This document shows positions 8,631 to 17,690 of a stretch of DNA of 64,000 nucleotides, piece after piece (within the stretch, counting starts at the first letter, position 1; each line of letters starts with the position of its first letter). The DNA is taken from NCBI RefSeq assembly GCF_000816185.1, contig NZ_CP007770.1, positions 62,001 through 126,000 of the forward strand. The letters are read 5' to 3'. The notes below the pieces were generated by a model. The model worked only from the letters and a program-made list of their open reading frames with translations. It was not told the origin of the DNA and searched no databases. Source of the stretch: Campylobacter insulaenigrae NCTC 12927 (lineage in GTDB: Bacteria; Campylobacterota; Campylobacteria; Campylobacterales; Campylobacteraceae). Position numbers and translations under genes: made by a program.

Positions 8631-9659
8631 ATGTCTTTACTATTGAGTAGGTTAAATTTTTCTAGTTTTGATATAAAAAATCGTATTGTTATGCCTCCTA
8701 TGGATATGTATGAGATAGAAGTTGTAGATGGTCAAATTAATCAATTTCATTTGACTCATTATGGAGCTAGAGCTTTGGGTGGAGTTGGGCTTATAATAGT
8801 TCAAGCTACAGCCATTAATGAAAATGCAAAAATTGCAGATAATGACATAGGTCTTTGGAGTGATATGCAAATCAAAGGACATAAAGAACTTGTAAATTTA
8901 TGTCATTATTTTGGATCAAAAATAGCTATTCAACTCAACCATAGTGGTCGTAAAAATTCTTGTATAAATGCTATAGGAAAAGCTCCAAGCAACATAGCAT
9001 TTAGTGAAAAATTTTCTAAAATTCATGTTCTAAGCAAGGAAGAAATTATTCAGATTGAAGAAGAATTTGTTAAAAGTGCAAAAAGAGCTAAAGAGGCAGG
9101 ATATGATGCAATTGAGCTTCATGGTGCACATGGATATTTACTAAGCTCTTTTTTATCACCTTTATCTAATAAAAGAGAAGATGAATATGGTGGTAGCTTT
9201 GAAAATAGAATAAGGCTTTTATGTGATATTGTTAAACGTATTAAAAAAGAAGTTGGTATTGCTTTATTTGTGAGAATTTCAGCTACTGAATGGCAAGAAG
9301 ATGGATGGAATTTAGAAGATAGCAAAAAACTAGCATTGATTTTAGAAGAACTAGGTATTGATATGCTCGATGTTTCAGCAGGAGGAAATATAAACAAACC
9401 TTCTTTGATGCCACATATTGCGCCACTATATCAAGCTCCTTATGCTAAAGCTTTAAAAGAAATTTTAAATATTCCAGTTGCATGCGTAGGATTGATAAAT
9501 AGTGCTAGTGAAGGAGAGGCTTTACTTTTAGGTGAAGTTTGTGATTTGGTGTGTTATGGTAGAAAATTGCTTCAAAATCCAAATTTTGCTAATGAAGCAG
9601 CAGTTGTTTTAAATGAAAGAGAAAAGATAATGCCAAATTACTCAAGGGCATATTTATAA
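8631..9659 (+). CDS. NADH:flavin oxidoreductase, old yellow enzyme family (YqjM-like)
   Basis: A 342-residue FMN-dependent TIM-barrel ene-reductase. It shows NRIVMPPMD near the N terminus, IQLNHSGRK with the flavin-site glutamine and histidine, the substrate-site ELHGAHGYLLSSFLSP, and the GRKLLQNPNF phosphate-binding end. The physiological substrate cannot be read from sequence; electrophilic alkenes are usual. The start is ATG 8631 after AAAAAGG; an in-frame TTG at 8628 sits just upstream. A TATTAT box at 8595-8600 may be its promoter. Confidence 0.88.
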   Translation: MSLLLSRLNFSSFDIKNRIVMPPMDMYEIEVVDGQINQFHLTHYGARALGGVGLIIVQATAINENAKIADNDIGLWSDMQIKGHKELVNLCHYFGSKIAIQLNHSGRKNSCINAIGKAPSNIAFSEKFSKIHVLSKEEIIQIEEEFVKSAKRAKEAGYDAIELHGAHGYLLSSFLSPLSNKREDEYGGSFENRIRLLCDIVKRIKKEVGIALFVRISATEWQEDGWNLEDSKKLALILEELGIDMLDVSAGGNINKPSLMPHIAPLYQAPYAKALKEILNIPVACVGLINSASEGEALLLGEVCDLVCYGRKLLQNPNFANEAAVVLNEREKIMPNYSRAYL

Positions 9660-9669
9660 AATAATATAC

Positions 9670-9700
9670 AAAGTTTTTTTAATTTGAAAAAACTTTTTTT
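9670..9700 (+). terminator. Rho-independent terminator after the OYE gene
   Basis: AAAGTTTTTT (9670-9679) pairs with AAAAAACTTT (9687-9696), followed by more T residues. The stem is A/U-only apart from one G-C pair, but position and T tract fit a terminator between the OYE gene and sdaC. Confidence 0.6.
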
Positions 9701-9723
9701 ATTATTTTAATCAAGGAGAAAAT

Positions 9724-11046
9724 GTGGATAAACTCAAATGGAATTCTTTTGATACGCGTTGGATGCTTTCTCTTTTTGGGACTGCAGTTGGTGCGGGAAT
9801 TTTATTTTTACCCATAAAAGCAGGTATTGGTGGATTTTGGCCAGTTGTCGTAATGGCATTAATTATTTTTCCTATGGTATATTTAAGTCATAGAGCTTTG
9901 AGTCGTTTTGTTTGTCAGGCTAATGGACATGACAAAGATATTACTCATGCTGCCGAAGAATATTTTGGTAGAAAAATTAGTGTTTTTATTTCTATACTCT
10001 ATTTTTTTGCTATTTTTCCAATTTGTTTGGCATATTGTGTAGGTATAACAAATACCTTTGAAAGTTTTGTATATCATCAATTTTTACCATTATTAGATAC
10101 AGAAGGTTCATTAGCAAATACTATTCGTTTGATGTATGAGACTAATGTAACAGAATCTGGTAAGGTAGTAGCGAATCTTTTACCATTTTATAGAGCGATG
10201 TTTGCTTTTATTTTGGTAAGTATTTTTATGCTTATTATGCTTTTTAGTGAAGAATTAATTACTAAAGTTTGCGAATGGCTTGTGTATCCTTTATGTACTA
10301 TATTATTTTTGTTTTCTTTATATCTTATACCACAATGGTCTTTTGAAAGTTTTAGTGCTATCCCACAAACTAAAGAATTTATCACTATAGTTTGGCTTAC
10401 TTTGCCTGTGTTGGTGTTTTCATTTAATCACTCTCCTGCCATTTCTACTTTTTCATTAAATATAAAGAGACATTATCCTGATAATTCAGTACAAAAAGCA
10501 AATCAAATTTTATTTAGAACTTCTGTAATGTTGCTTGCTTTTGTAATGTTTTTTGTGGTTTCTTGTGTGCTTTCTTTAACACCAGCAGAATTGGCTGATG
10601 CAAGATCTCAAAATATACCTGTGCTTTCTTATTTTGCCAATAAACTTGATAATCCTTTTATTTCTTATGGTGGACCATTGATTGCATTTTTAGCGATTTC
10701 AAGTTCATTTTTTGGACACTATTTTGGTGCTAGAGAGGGTGCTTATGGTATAGTAAGAAAGTGTTGCAAATTAACAGGCAATGAAAATCCTGATTTGAAA
10801 AAAATTGCGGTTTATTCAACTTTAATTATGTATATTGTGATGTTGGTAACTGCTTATGTAAATCCAAGTATATTAGGTTTTATAGAAAGTCTTGGAGGGC
10901 CAATCATAGCTGCAATATTATTTTTGATGCCAATGATTGCTATTTACACTGTCTCTAAAATGAAAAAATTCCAAAATAAAGCTTTAGATGCTTTTGTATT
11001 TATAACAGGAATTTTAACCATCATTACCGTGATTTATACTTTTTGA
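9724..11046 (+). CDS. sdaC: Serine transporter, HAAAP family
   Basis: A 440-residue inner-membrane permease with about eleven hydrophobic segments. The N terminus (SLFGTAVGAGILFLPIKAG) is the hallmark of the SdaC/TdcC serine/threonine-proton symporters. It directly precedes the serine dehydratase gene, 11 bp away, which supports serine uptake. The start is GTG 9724, five bases after AAGGAG. An ATG at 9722 overlaps it in another frame and closes after a few dozen codons. Confidence 0.94.
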   Translation: MDKLKWNSFDTRWMLSLFGTAVGAGILFLPIKAGIGGFWPVVVMALIIFPMVYLSHRALSRFVCQANGHDKDITHAAEEYFGRKISVFISILYFFAIFPICLAYCVGITNTFESFVYHQFLPLLDTEGSLANTIRLMYETNVTESGKVVANLLPFYRAMFAFILVSIFMLIMLFSEELITKVCEWLVYPLCTILFLFSLYLIPQWSFESFSAIPQTKEFITIVWLTLPVLVFSFNHSPAISTFSLNIKRHYPDNSVQKANQILFRTSVMLLAFVMFFVVSCVLSLTPAELADARSQNIPVLSYFANKLDNPFISYGGPLIAFLAISSSFFGHYFGAREGAYGIVRKCCKLTGNENPDLKKIAVYSTLIMYIVMLVTAYVNPSILGFIESLGGPIIAAILFLMPMIAIYTVSKMKKFQNKALDAFVFITGILTIITVIYTF

Positions 11047-11057
11047 GGTTTTATTAG

Positions 11058-12425
11058 ATGAGTAGTAATTTAAGTATATTTAAAGTGGGTGTTGGTCCTT
11101 CTTCCTCTCATACTTTAGGACCAATGTTAGCTGGAAATATGTTTTGTGAGAAAATTAAAGATAAAATCACGCAAATTACAAAAATTCAAGTTAGCCTTTA
11201 TGGCTCTTTATCATTAACTGGTAAAGGGCATTTAAGTGATAAAGCTATCATATGGGGTTTAAGTGGTTTAAAAGCTAAAGAGCTTAATGCTGCTTTGCAA
11301 GATCGTGTTTTTAATAAAATTTTGCAAGATAAAATTTTAATCTTAAATGCTAAAAAAGAACTTCATTTTGATTATGATAAAGATTTAATTTTTGAAAAAG
11401 CATTTTTACCTTTACATGAAAATGGTTTGAAAATTAGTGCCTACAATGAAAACAATGAACTTGTTGTTGAAGAAATTTATTATTCTATAGGCGGTGGTTT
11501 TGTTATGAGTGAGAATGAGCTTTCAAAACACAAAAATGGAATACATGAGCAAAAGTATGCTAAATTAGAATTAGATGTTAATAATGCAAGTGATGCTTTG
11601 CAAATTTGTGAAGAAAAATCTTGGGATTTGGCAAAGTTATCCTATGAATATGAATTGCAATTTCACACTAAGGAAGAAATTAGAGCATATTGTTTAGAAA
11701 TTTGGGAAGTGATGCAAGAAGTATATTATAATGGTATCCATCCAAATTTGGACTATCTTCCTGGAAATTTACACTTAAAACGTCGTGCAAAAGGACTTAA
11801 CGAACGTTTAGCTATGACAAGCGATCCTTTGGGAATTATTGATTTTATTTCTTTGTATGCTATAGCAATTGCAGAAGAAAATGCAAGTGGTGCTAGAGTG
11901 GTAACTGCTCCCACTAATGGAGCGTGTGCAGTAGTGCCGGCTGTGATGCTTTATTTGAAAAATCATACCATTGGCTTTAACGATGAAAAAGCTATAAATT
12001 TTTTATTAACTGCTATGTTGATAGGATCTTTTTATAAAAAAAATGCTAGTATAAGTGGCGCTGAAGCTGGATGTCAAGCAGAAATTGGAAGTGCTAGCTC
12101 TATGGCTGCGGGTGCTATGGCTACGGTTATGGGTTATGATGCGAATATATCTTGCAATGCTGCAGAAATTGCTATGGAGCATCATTTAGGCTTAACTTGT
12201 GATCCAGTTTCTGGTTTAGTTCAAATTCCTTGTATAGAAAGAAATGCTTTTGGAGCCATTAAAGCTATATCAGCTGCTAGAATGGCAATGAGTAGAAAAT
12301 CTACACCTAAGGTTAGTCTTGATGAGGTTATTAAGACTATGTATGAAACAGGTAAAGATATGAATTCAAAATACAAAGAAACTTCCCTTGGTGGTTTAGC
12401 TACTAACCTTACTAATGTTTGCTAA
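11058..12425 (+). CDS. sdaA: L-serine dehydratase, iron-sulfur type
   Basis: A 455-residue single-chain enzyme that converts L-serine to pyruvate and ammonia, feeding central metabolism. The N-terminal beta domain begins with FKVGVGPSSSHTLGPMLAG. The alpha domain contains TAPTNGACAVVPAV and EHHLGLTCDPVSGLVQIPCI, whose cysteines are expected ligands of the oxygen-sensitive [4Fe-4S] cluster. It forms an operon with sdaC and ends at a terminator. Serine is a preferred carbon source of campylobacters. Confidence 0.96.
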   Translation: MSSNLSIFKVGVGPSSSHTLGPMLAGNMFCEKIKDKITQITKIQVSLYGSLSLTGKGHLSDKAIIWGLSGLKAKELNAALQDRVFNKILQDKILILNAKKELHFDYDKDLIFEKAFLPLHENGLKISAYNENNELVVEEIYYSIGGGFVMSENELSKHKNGIHEQKYAKLELDVNNASDALQICEEKSWDLAKLSYEYELQFHTKEEIRAYCLEIWEVMQEVYYNGIHPNLDYLPGNLHLKRRAKGLNERLAMTSDPLGIIDFISLYAIAIAEENASGARVVTAPTNGACAVVPAVMLYLKNHTIGFNDEKAINFLLTAMLIGSFYKKNASISGAEAGCQAEIGSASSMAAGAMATVMGYDANISCNAAEIAMEHHLGLTCDPVSGLVQIPCIERNAFGAIKAISAARMAMSRKSTPKVSLDEVIKTMYETGKDMNSKYKETSLGGLATNLTNVC

Positions 12426-12450
12426 AATCTTAGATTTTCTAAGATTTTTT
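12424..12450 (+). terminator. Rho-independent terminator after sdaCA
   Basis: AAAATCTTAG (12424-12433) and CTAAGATTTT (12439-12448) form a 10 bp stem with a 5-base loop, and the T run continues to 12450. It overlaps the sdaA stop codon. Confidence 0.85.
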
Positions 12451-12507
12451 CTTAATTCTTTTAAAAGTCTATTAATGTTAAATTTCTGAAAAAATTAGGA
12501 ATGATTT

Positions 12508-13263
12508 ATGATAGAAATTAAAAAACCTGTTGAAATAGAAAAACTTCGCGTAGCAAATGAGCTTGTAGCTAGGACCTTAGATTATTTAGAAAGCATTATA
12601 GAGCCTGGTATGAGTTTAAAATATATTGATCAAAAAGCAGATGAATTTATATTAAAACATGGAGCTAAACCTTCATTTAAAGGTTTATATGGCTTTCCAG
12701 GAACAATTTGTATTTCATTAAATCAAGCTTGTATTCACGGAGTAGGAGATGATAGAATTTTAAAAGAAGGTGATATTTTAGGTCTTGATGTAGGTACTTG
12801 CATAGATGGTTTTTATGGAGATGCTGCAAGAACTATCCCTATAGGCAAAATTTCAGCTACAGATGAGGCTTTGATAGCTTGTGCAAAAGATGCTTTGTGT
12901 TATGCTATTGATATTATTGTAGAAGGAATGCGTTTTAAAGAACTTTCTTATGCACTTGGTGAATTTATTACTAAAAGAGGCTTTGTTCCATTGAGGGGAT
13001 ATTGTGGTCATGGCATAGGAAGAAAACCTCATGGAGAACCCGAAATTCCAAACTATCTTGAAAATGGGGCTAGTGCAAAAAGCGGTCCTAAAATAAAAAA
13101 TGGAATGGTATTTTGTATCGAACCTATGATATGCCAAAAAGATGGTACTCCAATCCACTTAAAAGGAAATTGGGAGGCAGGAAGTAAAGATGGTTTAAAT
13201 ACTGCACATTATGAGCATTGTGTTGCAATTATTAATGGCAAAGCGGATATCTTATCAAAATAA
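12508..13263 (+). CDS. map: Methionine aminopeptidase type I
   Basis: A 251-residue metalloprotease that removes the initiator methionine from new proteins. The five metal ligands are recognisable: the two Asp in LGLDVGT and GFYGDAART, His in GYCGHGIG, Glu in CIEPMI and Glu in WEAGSKDG/YEHC. It precedes the infA-rpmJ-rpsM ribosomal cluster, as in many bacteria. Length is normal. Confidence 0.96.
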   Translation: MIEIKKPVEIEKLRVANELVARTLDYLESIIEPGMSLKYIDQKADEFILKHGAKPSFKGLYGFPGTICISLNQACIHGVGDDRILKEGDILGLDVGTCIDGFYGDAARTIPIGKISATDEALIACAKDALCYAIDIIVEGMRFKELSYALGEFITKRGFVPLRGYCGHGIGRKPHGEPEIPNYLENGASAKSGPKIKNGMVFCIEPMICQKDGTPIHLKGNWEAGSKDGLNTAHYEHCVAIINGKADILSK

Positions 13264-13328
13264 TATTTTGTAAATTTATATTTTAAGATATTAATAGGTA
13301 TTAAAAATATAATAAAGAATAAATATGC

Positions 13329-13334
13329 TAGAAT
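13329..13334 (+). promoter_or_regulatory. Candidate -10 box of the infA-alpha operon
   Basis: TAGAAT preceded by ATATGC matches the extended -10 pattern. Transcription would start near 13341, giving a short leader that already holds the strong GGAGG of infA. Confidence 0.5.
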
Positions 13335-13368
13335 ATCCACTTTTATTTTTTGAAAGGAGGATGAAACA

Positions 13369-13587
13369 TTGGCAAAAGATGATGTTATCGAGATAGATGG
13401 TAATGTAGTTGAAGCTTTGCCGAATGCAACTTTTAAAGTTGAATTGGATAATAAGCACATAATACTTTGTCATATTGCTGGTAAAATGCGTATGCATTAT
13501 ATAAGGATAATGCCTGGTGACAGAGTTAAAGTAGAGCTTACCCCTTACAGCCTTGACAAAGGTCGTATAACTTTTAGATATAAATAG
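13369..13587 (+). CDS. infA: Translation initiation factor IF-1
   Basis: A 72-residue single OB-fold protein that occupies the 30S A site during initiation. The start of the protein ([20 protein letters not shown]) and [17 protein letters not shown] are canonical. The start codon is TTG 13369, fixed by the canonical N terminus and a full GAAAGGAGG eight bases upstream. An ATG at 13361 touches the GGAGG, is out of frame and closes after 11 codons. Confidence 0.96.
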   Translation: MAKDDVIEIDGNVVEALPNATFKVELDNKHIILCHIAGKMRMHYIRIMPGDRVKVELTPYSLDKGRITFRYK

Positions 13588-13629
13588 TCTAAGTTATTTA
13601 AAAGCAAAATTAAGCTATCATTAGCACTT

Positions 13630-13694
13630 TTGCAGAAATTGCAATTAAACTGTATGAAGAAGTATTTTCAAAATCACCACTTATTTTGAAAATA
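13630..13694 (+). promoter_or_regulatory. Structured leader between infA and rpmJ
   Basis: The 175 bp gap contains a perfect 12 bp inverted repeat, TATTTTCAAAAT (13663-13674) and ATTTTGAAAATA (13683-13694), with an 8-base loop, plus a smaller 5 bp hairpin (13630-13634 with 13640-13644). No T run follows the large hairpin. In E. coli the alpha operon leader before rpsM is the target of S4 (product of rpsD). A similar role here is inference only. Confidence 0.4.
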
Positions 13695-13762
13695 GTTGGT
13701 TATTCAAAAAACCTGATGCAGTTGTAAAAAACAAAGTGGAATTTACAATACAGGAGTGAGGC

Positions 13763-13876
13763 ATGAAAGTTAGACCATCTGTTAAAAAGATGTGTGACAA
13801 ATGCAAAGTAGTTCGTCGTAAAGGCGTTGTTCGCATTATTTGCGAAAATCCAAAACACAAACAAAGACAAGGATAA
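13763..13876 (+). CDS. rpmJ: Ribosomal protein L36
   Basis: A 37-residue zinc-ribbon L36 of the 50S subunit. It starts [20 protein letters not shown] and ends NPKHKQRQG. The zinc ligands C11, C14, C27 and H32 are present, so this is the zinc-binding form. CAGGAGTGAGGC precedes the ATG, and rpsM starts four bases after the stop. Confidence 0.97.
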
Positions 13877-13879
13877 TTT

Positions 13880-14245
13880 ATGGCTCGTATTGCAGGTGTG
13901 GATTTACCAAAGAAAAAAAGAGTTGAATATGGCTTAACTTATATATATGGTATAGGTTTGCATACTTCAAGAAAAATTTTAGATAAAACTGGAATTTCTT
14001 ATGATAAGAGAGTTCATGAGTTAAGCGAAGATGAGGCTGCTGCTATTCGTAAAGAAATTCAAGAAAACTATATGGTTGAAGGTGATCTTAGAAAACAAGT
14101 TGCTATGGATATCAAAGCATTGATGGATTTAGGAAGCTTTAGAGGTTTAAGACACAGAAAAGGCTTACCAGTTCGTGGGCAAAAAACTAAAACAAATGCT
14201 AGAACAAGAAAAGGTAAGAGAAAAACTGTTGGTGCAAAATCATAA
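13880..14245 (+). CDS. rpsM: Ribosomal protein S13
   Basis: A 121-residue S13 of the 30S head, which contacts P-site t[29 protein letters not shown] is the standard start, and the basic [19 protein letters not shown] tail is typical. It follows rpmJ in the alpha operon order rpsM-rpsK-rpsD-rpoA-rplQ. Confidence 0.98.
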   Translation: MARIAGVDLPKKKRVEYGLTYIYGIGLHTSRKILDKTGISYDKRVHELSEDEAAAIRKEIQENYMVEGDLRKQVAMDIKALMDLGSFRGLRHRKGLPVRGQKTKTNARTRKGKRKTVGAKS

Positions 14246-14254
14246 GGATAAAAA

Positions 14255-14647
14255 ATGGCAAAAAGAAAAGTAGTTAAGAAAAAAGTAGTTAAGAAAAATA
14301 TTGCAAAAGGTATAGTATATATCAGTGCAACTTTCAATAATACCATGGTAACAGTTACAGATGAAATGGGAAATGCCATAGCTTGGAGCAGTGCAGGTGG
14401 TTTAGGATTTAAAGGCTCTAAAAAATCAACTCCTTATGCAGCACAACAAGCAGTTGAAGATGCTTTAAATAAAGCGAAAGAACATGGAATTAAAGAAGTA
14501 GGTATTAAAGTTCAAGGACCAGGAAGTGGTCGTGAGACAGCGGTAAAAAGTGTAGGAGCTATGGAAGGTATTAAAGTAACTTTCTTAAAAGATATAACTC
14601 CATTAGCTCATAATGGTTGTAGACCACCAAAACGTCGTCGTGTCTAA
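14255..14647 (+). CDS. rpsK: Ribosomal protein S11
   Basis: A 130-residue S11 of the 30S platform. It shows [40 protein letters not shown] and the C-terminal CRPPKRRRV. The N terminus has a lysine-rich repeat ([16 protein letters not shown]), encoded by a short tandem AAAGTAGTTAAGAA repeat. Confidence 0.98.
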   Translation: MAKRKVVKKKVVKKNIAKGIVYISATFNNTMVTVTDEMGNAIAWSSAGGLGFKGSKKSTPYAAQQAVEDALNKAKEHGIKEVGIKVQGPGSGRETAVKSVGAMEGIKVTFLKDITPLAHNGCRPPKRRRV

Positions 14648-14677
14648 GAATAAGATAGAAGATTTTAGGAGAATATT

Positions 14678-15304
14678 ATGGCAAGATATAGAGGACCAGT
14701 AGAAAAATTAGAAAGACGACTTGGCGTAAGCTTAGCAATGAAAGGCGAAAGAAGATTAGCAGGTAAAAGTGCTTTAGACAAACGCCCTTATGCACCAGGT
14801 CAACATGGACAAAGAAAAGCAAAAATTAGTGAATATGGACTTCAATTAAGAGAAAAGCAAAAAGCTAAATTTATGTATGGCGTTAGTGAAAAACAATTTA
14901 GAAGATTATTTTCTGAAGCTGCAAGAAAAGATGGTAATACGGGTGCGCTTTTGATTCAACTTTTAGAACAAAGACTTGATAATGTTGTTTATAGAATGGG
15001 ATTTGCTACAACTCGTCGTTTTGCAAGACAGCTTGTAACTCATGGACATATTTTAGTAAATGGTAAGAGAGTTGATATTCCAAGTTATAGAGTTGAAGCA
15101 GGTCAAAAAATTGAGGTGATAGAAAAAAGCAAAAATAATCCTCAAATTACAAGAGCTATCGAGCTTACAGCTCAAACTGGCATAGTTGCTTGGGTTGATG
15201 TAGAAAAAGATAAAAGATTTGGAATTTTTACAAGAAAACCTGAGAGAGAAGAAGTGATCATTCCAGTTGAGGAAAGATTTATCGTTGAGTTGTACTCTAA
15301 ATAA
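14678..15304 (+). CDS. rpsD: Ribosomal protein S4
   Basis: A 208-residue S4, a primary 16S rRNA binder of the 30S body. The S4 RNA-binding domain is at about residues 97-160 ([38 protein letters not shown]). Here the N-terminal domain lacks a full set of zinc cysteines. In E. coli S4 represses its own operon by binding the leader before rpsM. Confidence 0.98.
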   Translation: MARYRGPVEKLERRLGVSLAMKGERRLAGKSALDKRPYAPGQHGQRKAKISEYGLQLREKQKAKFMYGVSEKQFRRLFSEAARKDGNTGALLIQLLEQRLDNVVYRMGFATTRRFARQLVTHGHILVNGKRVDIPSYRVEAGQKIEVIEKSKNNPQITRAIELTAQTGIVAWVDVEKDKRFGIFTRKPEREEVIIPVEERFIVELYSK

Positions 15305-15318
15305 TAAAGGTATTTGAT

Positions 15319-16332
15319 ATGAGACATATTACAACTTCTGCTTATACACCGACAGAGTTTAGTATTGAAAATATCAGTGATACGATTGCAAAAGTAAGTG
15401 CTTGGCCTTTTGAAATAGGTTATGCCATTACTTTAGCACATCCTTTACGTCGTTTGCTTTATTCTAGCACTATAGGTTATGCACCAACTGGTGTAAAGAT
15501 CAAAGGCGTGTCGCATGAATTTGATAGTATGCGTGGAATGTTAGAGGACGTAGCACTATTTATTATCAATCTAAAAAAATTAAGATTTAAATTAAAAACT
15601 GATTCTGAAAAAGAAACTATTACTTTTAATTTTAAAGGACCAAAGGAAATTTTTGGTAAAGATTTAAACAATGATATTGTTGAAGTAGTAAATTTAGATA
15701 GCTATCTTGCAACTATCAATGAAGATGCTGATTTAGAATTTACTTTGGTTATAGAAAAAGGTATAGGATATGTTCCATCTGAAGAAATTCAAAATTTCTT
15801 AAATCCTGAATTTATAGCACTTGATGCATTTTTTACTCCCGTAAAACATGCAGTTTATGATATAGAAAAAGTGCTTTTTGAAGATAATCCTGATTATGAA
15901 AAAGTTGTTTTTACTATCACAACTGATGGACAAATTTCTCCAAGTGATGCCTTTAAAAATGCTTTAGAAGCTATGTATAAACAATTATCAGTGTTTGATA
16001 AAATAGCTAGTGCAAAGAATGTAGTGACAAATCAAACTGCAGCAAATGAAGTAGAACATGTGAAGTTACTTCAAAATATCACTGATTTGAACTTAAGTGC
16101 TAGAAGTTATAATTGCTTAGAAAAAGCAAATGTTGTTTATATAGGCGAACTTGCTTTAATGAGCACAGGTGAACTTGCTGATTTAAAAAATTTAGGAAAA
16201 AAATCTCTTGATGAGATTAAAAGCGTTATGGAATCTATAGGTTTTCCTATAGGAAGTACAAGTCTTAGTGATAGTGCTAAAGAAACACTAAGAGTAAAAA
16301 TTACAGAATTAAAAGCACAAAATGAAGGATAA
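15319..16332 (+). CDS. rpoA: RNA polymerase alpha subunit
   Basis: A 337-residue alpha subunit. The N-terminal dimerisation and assembly domain contains [20 protein letters not shown] and [13 protein letters not shown]. The C-terminal domain that binds UP elements and activators is at about 250-325 ([40 protein letters not shown]). It lies between rpsD and rplQ as usual. Confidence 0.98.
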   Translation: MRHITTSAYTPTEFSIENISDTIAKVSAWPFEIGYAITLAHPLRRLLYSSTIGYAPTGVKIKGVSHEFDSMRGMLEDVALFIINLKKLRFKLKTDSEKETITFNFKGPKEIFGKDLNNDIVEVVNLDSYLATINEDADLEFTLVIEKGIGYVPSEEIQNFLNPEFIALDAFFTPVKHAVYDIEKVLFEDNPDYEKVVFTITTDGQISPSDAFKNALEAMYKQLSVFDKIASAKNVVTNQTAANEVEHVKLLQNITDLNLSARSYNCLEKANVVYIGELALMSTGELADLKNLGKKSLDEIKSVMESIGFPIGSTSLSDSAKETLRVKITELKAQNEG

Positions 16333-16335
16333 TCA

Positions 16336-16689
16336 ATGAGACATAGACATGGATATAGAAAATTGGGCCGCACTTCAACTCATCGTGCTGCTTTATTAAA
16401 AAATCTTACCATTGCTATTATTAAGGCTGGTAAAATAGAAACAACATTACCTAAAGCAAAAGAATTAAGAGGTTATGTTGAGAGATTAATTACTCGTGCA
16501 AGAAAAGGTGACTTTAATGCACATAGAGCTGTATTTGCAAGCTTACAAGATAAAGAAGCTACTAATAAACTTGTTACAGAAATAGCACCAAAATATACTG
16601 ATAGAAATGGTGGTTATACAAGAATTATTAAAACTAGAACTCGTCGTGGTGATGCCGCTGAAATGGCATTTATTGAGTTTGTAGCTTAA
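16336..16689 (+). CDS. rplQ: Ribosomal protein L17
   Basis: A 117-residue L17 at the exit-tunnel side of the 50S subunit. [20 protein letters not shown] is diagnostic, and [21 protein letters not shown] closes the protein. It is the last gene of the alpha operon and starts three bases after rpoA. Confidence 0.98.
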   Translation: MRHRHGYRKLGRTSTHRAALLKNLTIAIIKAGKIETTLPKAKELRGYVERLITRARKGDFNAHRAVFASLQDKEATNKLVTEIAPKYTDRNGGYTRIIKTRTRRGDAAEMAFIEFVA

Positions 16690-16693
16690 TTTT

Positions 16694-16709
16694 AGCCTTT
16701 TTTAAGGCT
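16694..16709 (+). terminator. Weak terminator after rplQ
   Basis: AGCCTT (16694-16699) and AAGGCT (16704-16709) form a 6 bp stem with a four-base loop of T residues. The tail GAAACTTCTTTTT holds only a delayed T run, so read-through into the his operon is possible. Confidence 0.5.
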
Positions 16710-16750
16710 GAAACTTCTTTTTATACTTTGTGTTTTTATCCTTTTTTTGC

Positions 16751-16756
16751 TAAGAT
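16751..16756 (+). promoter_or_regulatory. Candidate -10 box of the his operon
   Basis: TAAGAT preceded by a T run and TTGC fits the extended -10 promoters of campylobacters. The start would be near 16763, 20 bases before hisG. No histidine-rich leader peptide or attenuator was found in this short gap. Confidence 0.45.
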
Positions 16757-16782
16757 TAAAATTCTAACAAAAAGAGGAAAAA

Positions 16783-17682
16783 ATGCAAGAAAATTCAAGA
16801 TTACGTATCGCTATACAAAAATCAGGAAGATTAAGTAAAGATTCTATTGCTTTACTTGAATCTATAGGTGTAAAACTTCGCATACATGATCAAAGCTTAA
16901 TCGCATTTTCTACAAATTTACCTATTGATCTTTTAAGAGTAAGAGATGATGATATACCAGGACTTATTTTTGATGGAGTTGTTGATCTTGGTATAGTAGG
17001 TGAAAATGTTTTAGAAGAAAATGAATTAGAAAGAAAATCAAAGCACGAAATATCAGAATACAAAATGCTTAAAAAGCTTGATTTTGGTGGATGTAGATTG
17101 TCGCTTGCTTTGCCAGAAAATATCGAGTATAAAGGTATAGAAAGTTTTAAAAATTTACGCATAGCTACTTCTTATCCTCAGCTTTTAAGACGTTTTATGA
17201 AAGAAAATGATATTCCATATAAGACTTGTATGCTTACAGGTTCGGTTGAAGTCGCTCCAAGTGCTAATTTGGCTGATGGAATTTGTGATTTAGTTTCAAG
17301 TGGAGCTACATTAAAAGCTAATGGATTAAAAGAAGTTATGGTAATTTATAAATCTAAAGCTTGTATTGTGCAAAAACAAGAAGAACTAACTTCGCAAAAA
17401 CAAGAATTAATAGATAAATTACTTATACGTATAAATGGTGTGATACAAGCTAGAGAGTCAAAGTATATTATGTTACATGCACCTATTGAAAAGTTGGAAA
17501 AAATTACAGCCTTACTGCCAGGTGTTGAAAAACCTACAATTTTACCTTTGGAAAACGATAAAGCAAGAGTTGCTTTGCATATGGTAAGCCAAGAAAATCT
17601 TTTTTGGGAAACTATGGAAGCTTTAAAAAAAGAAGGGGCAACTGCCATTTTAGTCTTGCCTATAGAAAAAATGCTCTCTTAA
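16783..17682 (+). CDS. hisG: ATP phosphoribosyltransferase, long form
   Basis: A 299-residue enzyme for the first step of histidine synthesis, joining ATP and PRPP. The long form has a C-terminal PII-like regulatory domain, here about residues 225-299 ([20 protein letters not shown]), which mediates histidine feedback inhibition and does not need HisZ. The catalytic domain shows [19 protein letters not shown] and the PRPP-site [19 protein letters not shown]. It opens a seven-gene his operon. Confidence 0.97.
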   Translation: MQENSRLRIAIQKSGRLSKDSIALLESIGVKLRIHDQSLIAFSTNLPIDLLRVRDDDIPGLIFDGVVDLGIVGENVLEENELERKSKHEISEYKMLKKLDFGGCRLSLALPENIEYKGIESFKNLRIATSYPQLLRRFMKENDIPYKTCMLTGSVEVAPSANLADGICDLVSSGATLKANGLKEVMVIYKSKACIVQKQEELTSQKQELIDKLLIRINGVIQARESKYIMLHAPIEKLEKITALLPGVEKPTILPLENDKARVALHMVSQENLFWETMEALKKEGATAILVLPIEKMLS

Positions 17683-17690
17683 GGAAAAAT

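Noticed and set aside
13654-13689. 11-codon leader peptide over the infA-rpmJ hairpin
   Set aside because: An open frame MKKYFQNHHLF exists, but there is no ribosome binding site and no biased codon run that would suggest attenuation.
16690-16782. His-operon attenuator
   Set aside because: The gap is short, and no leader peptide with histidine codons or pair of alternative hairpins was found.
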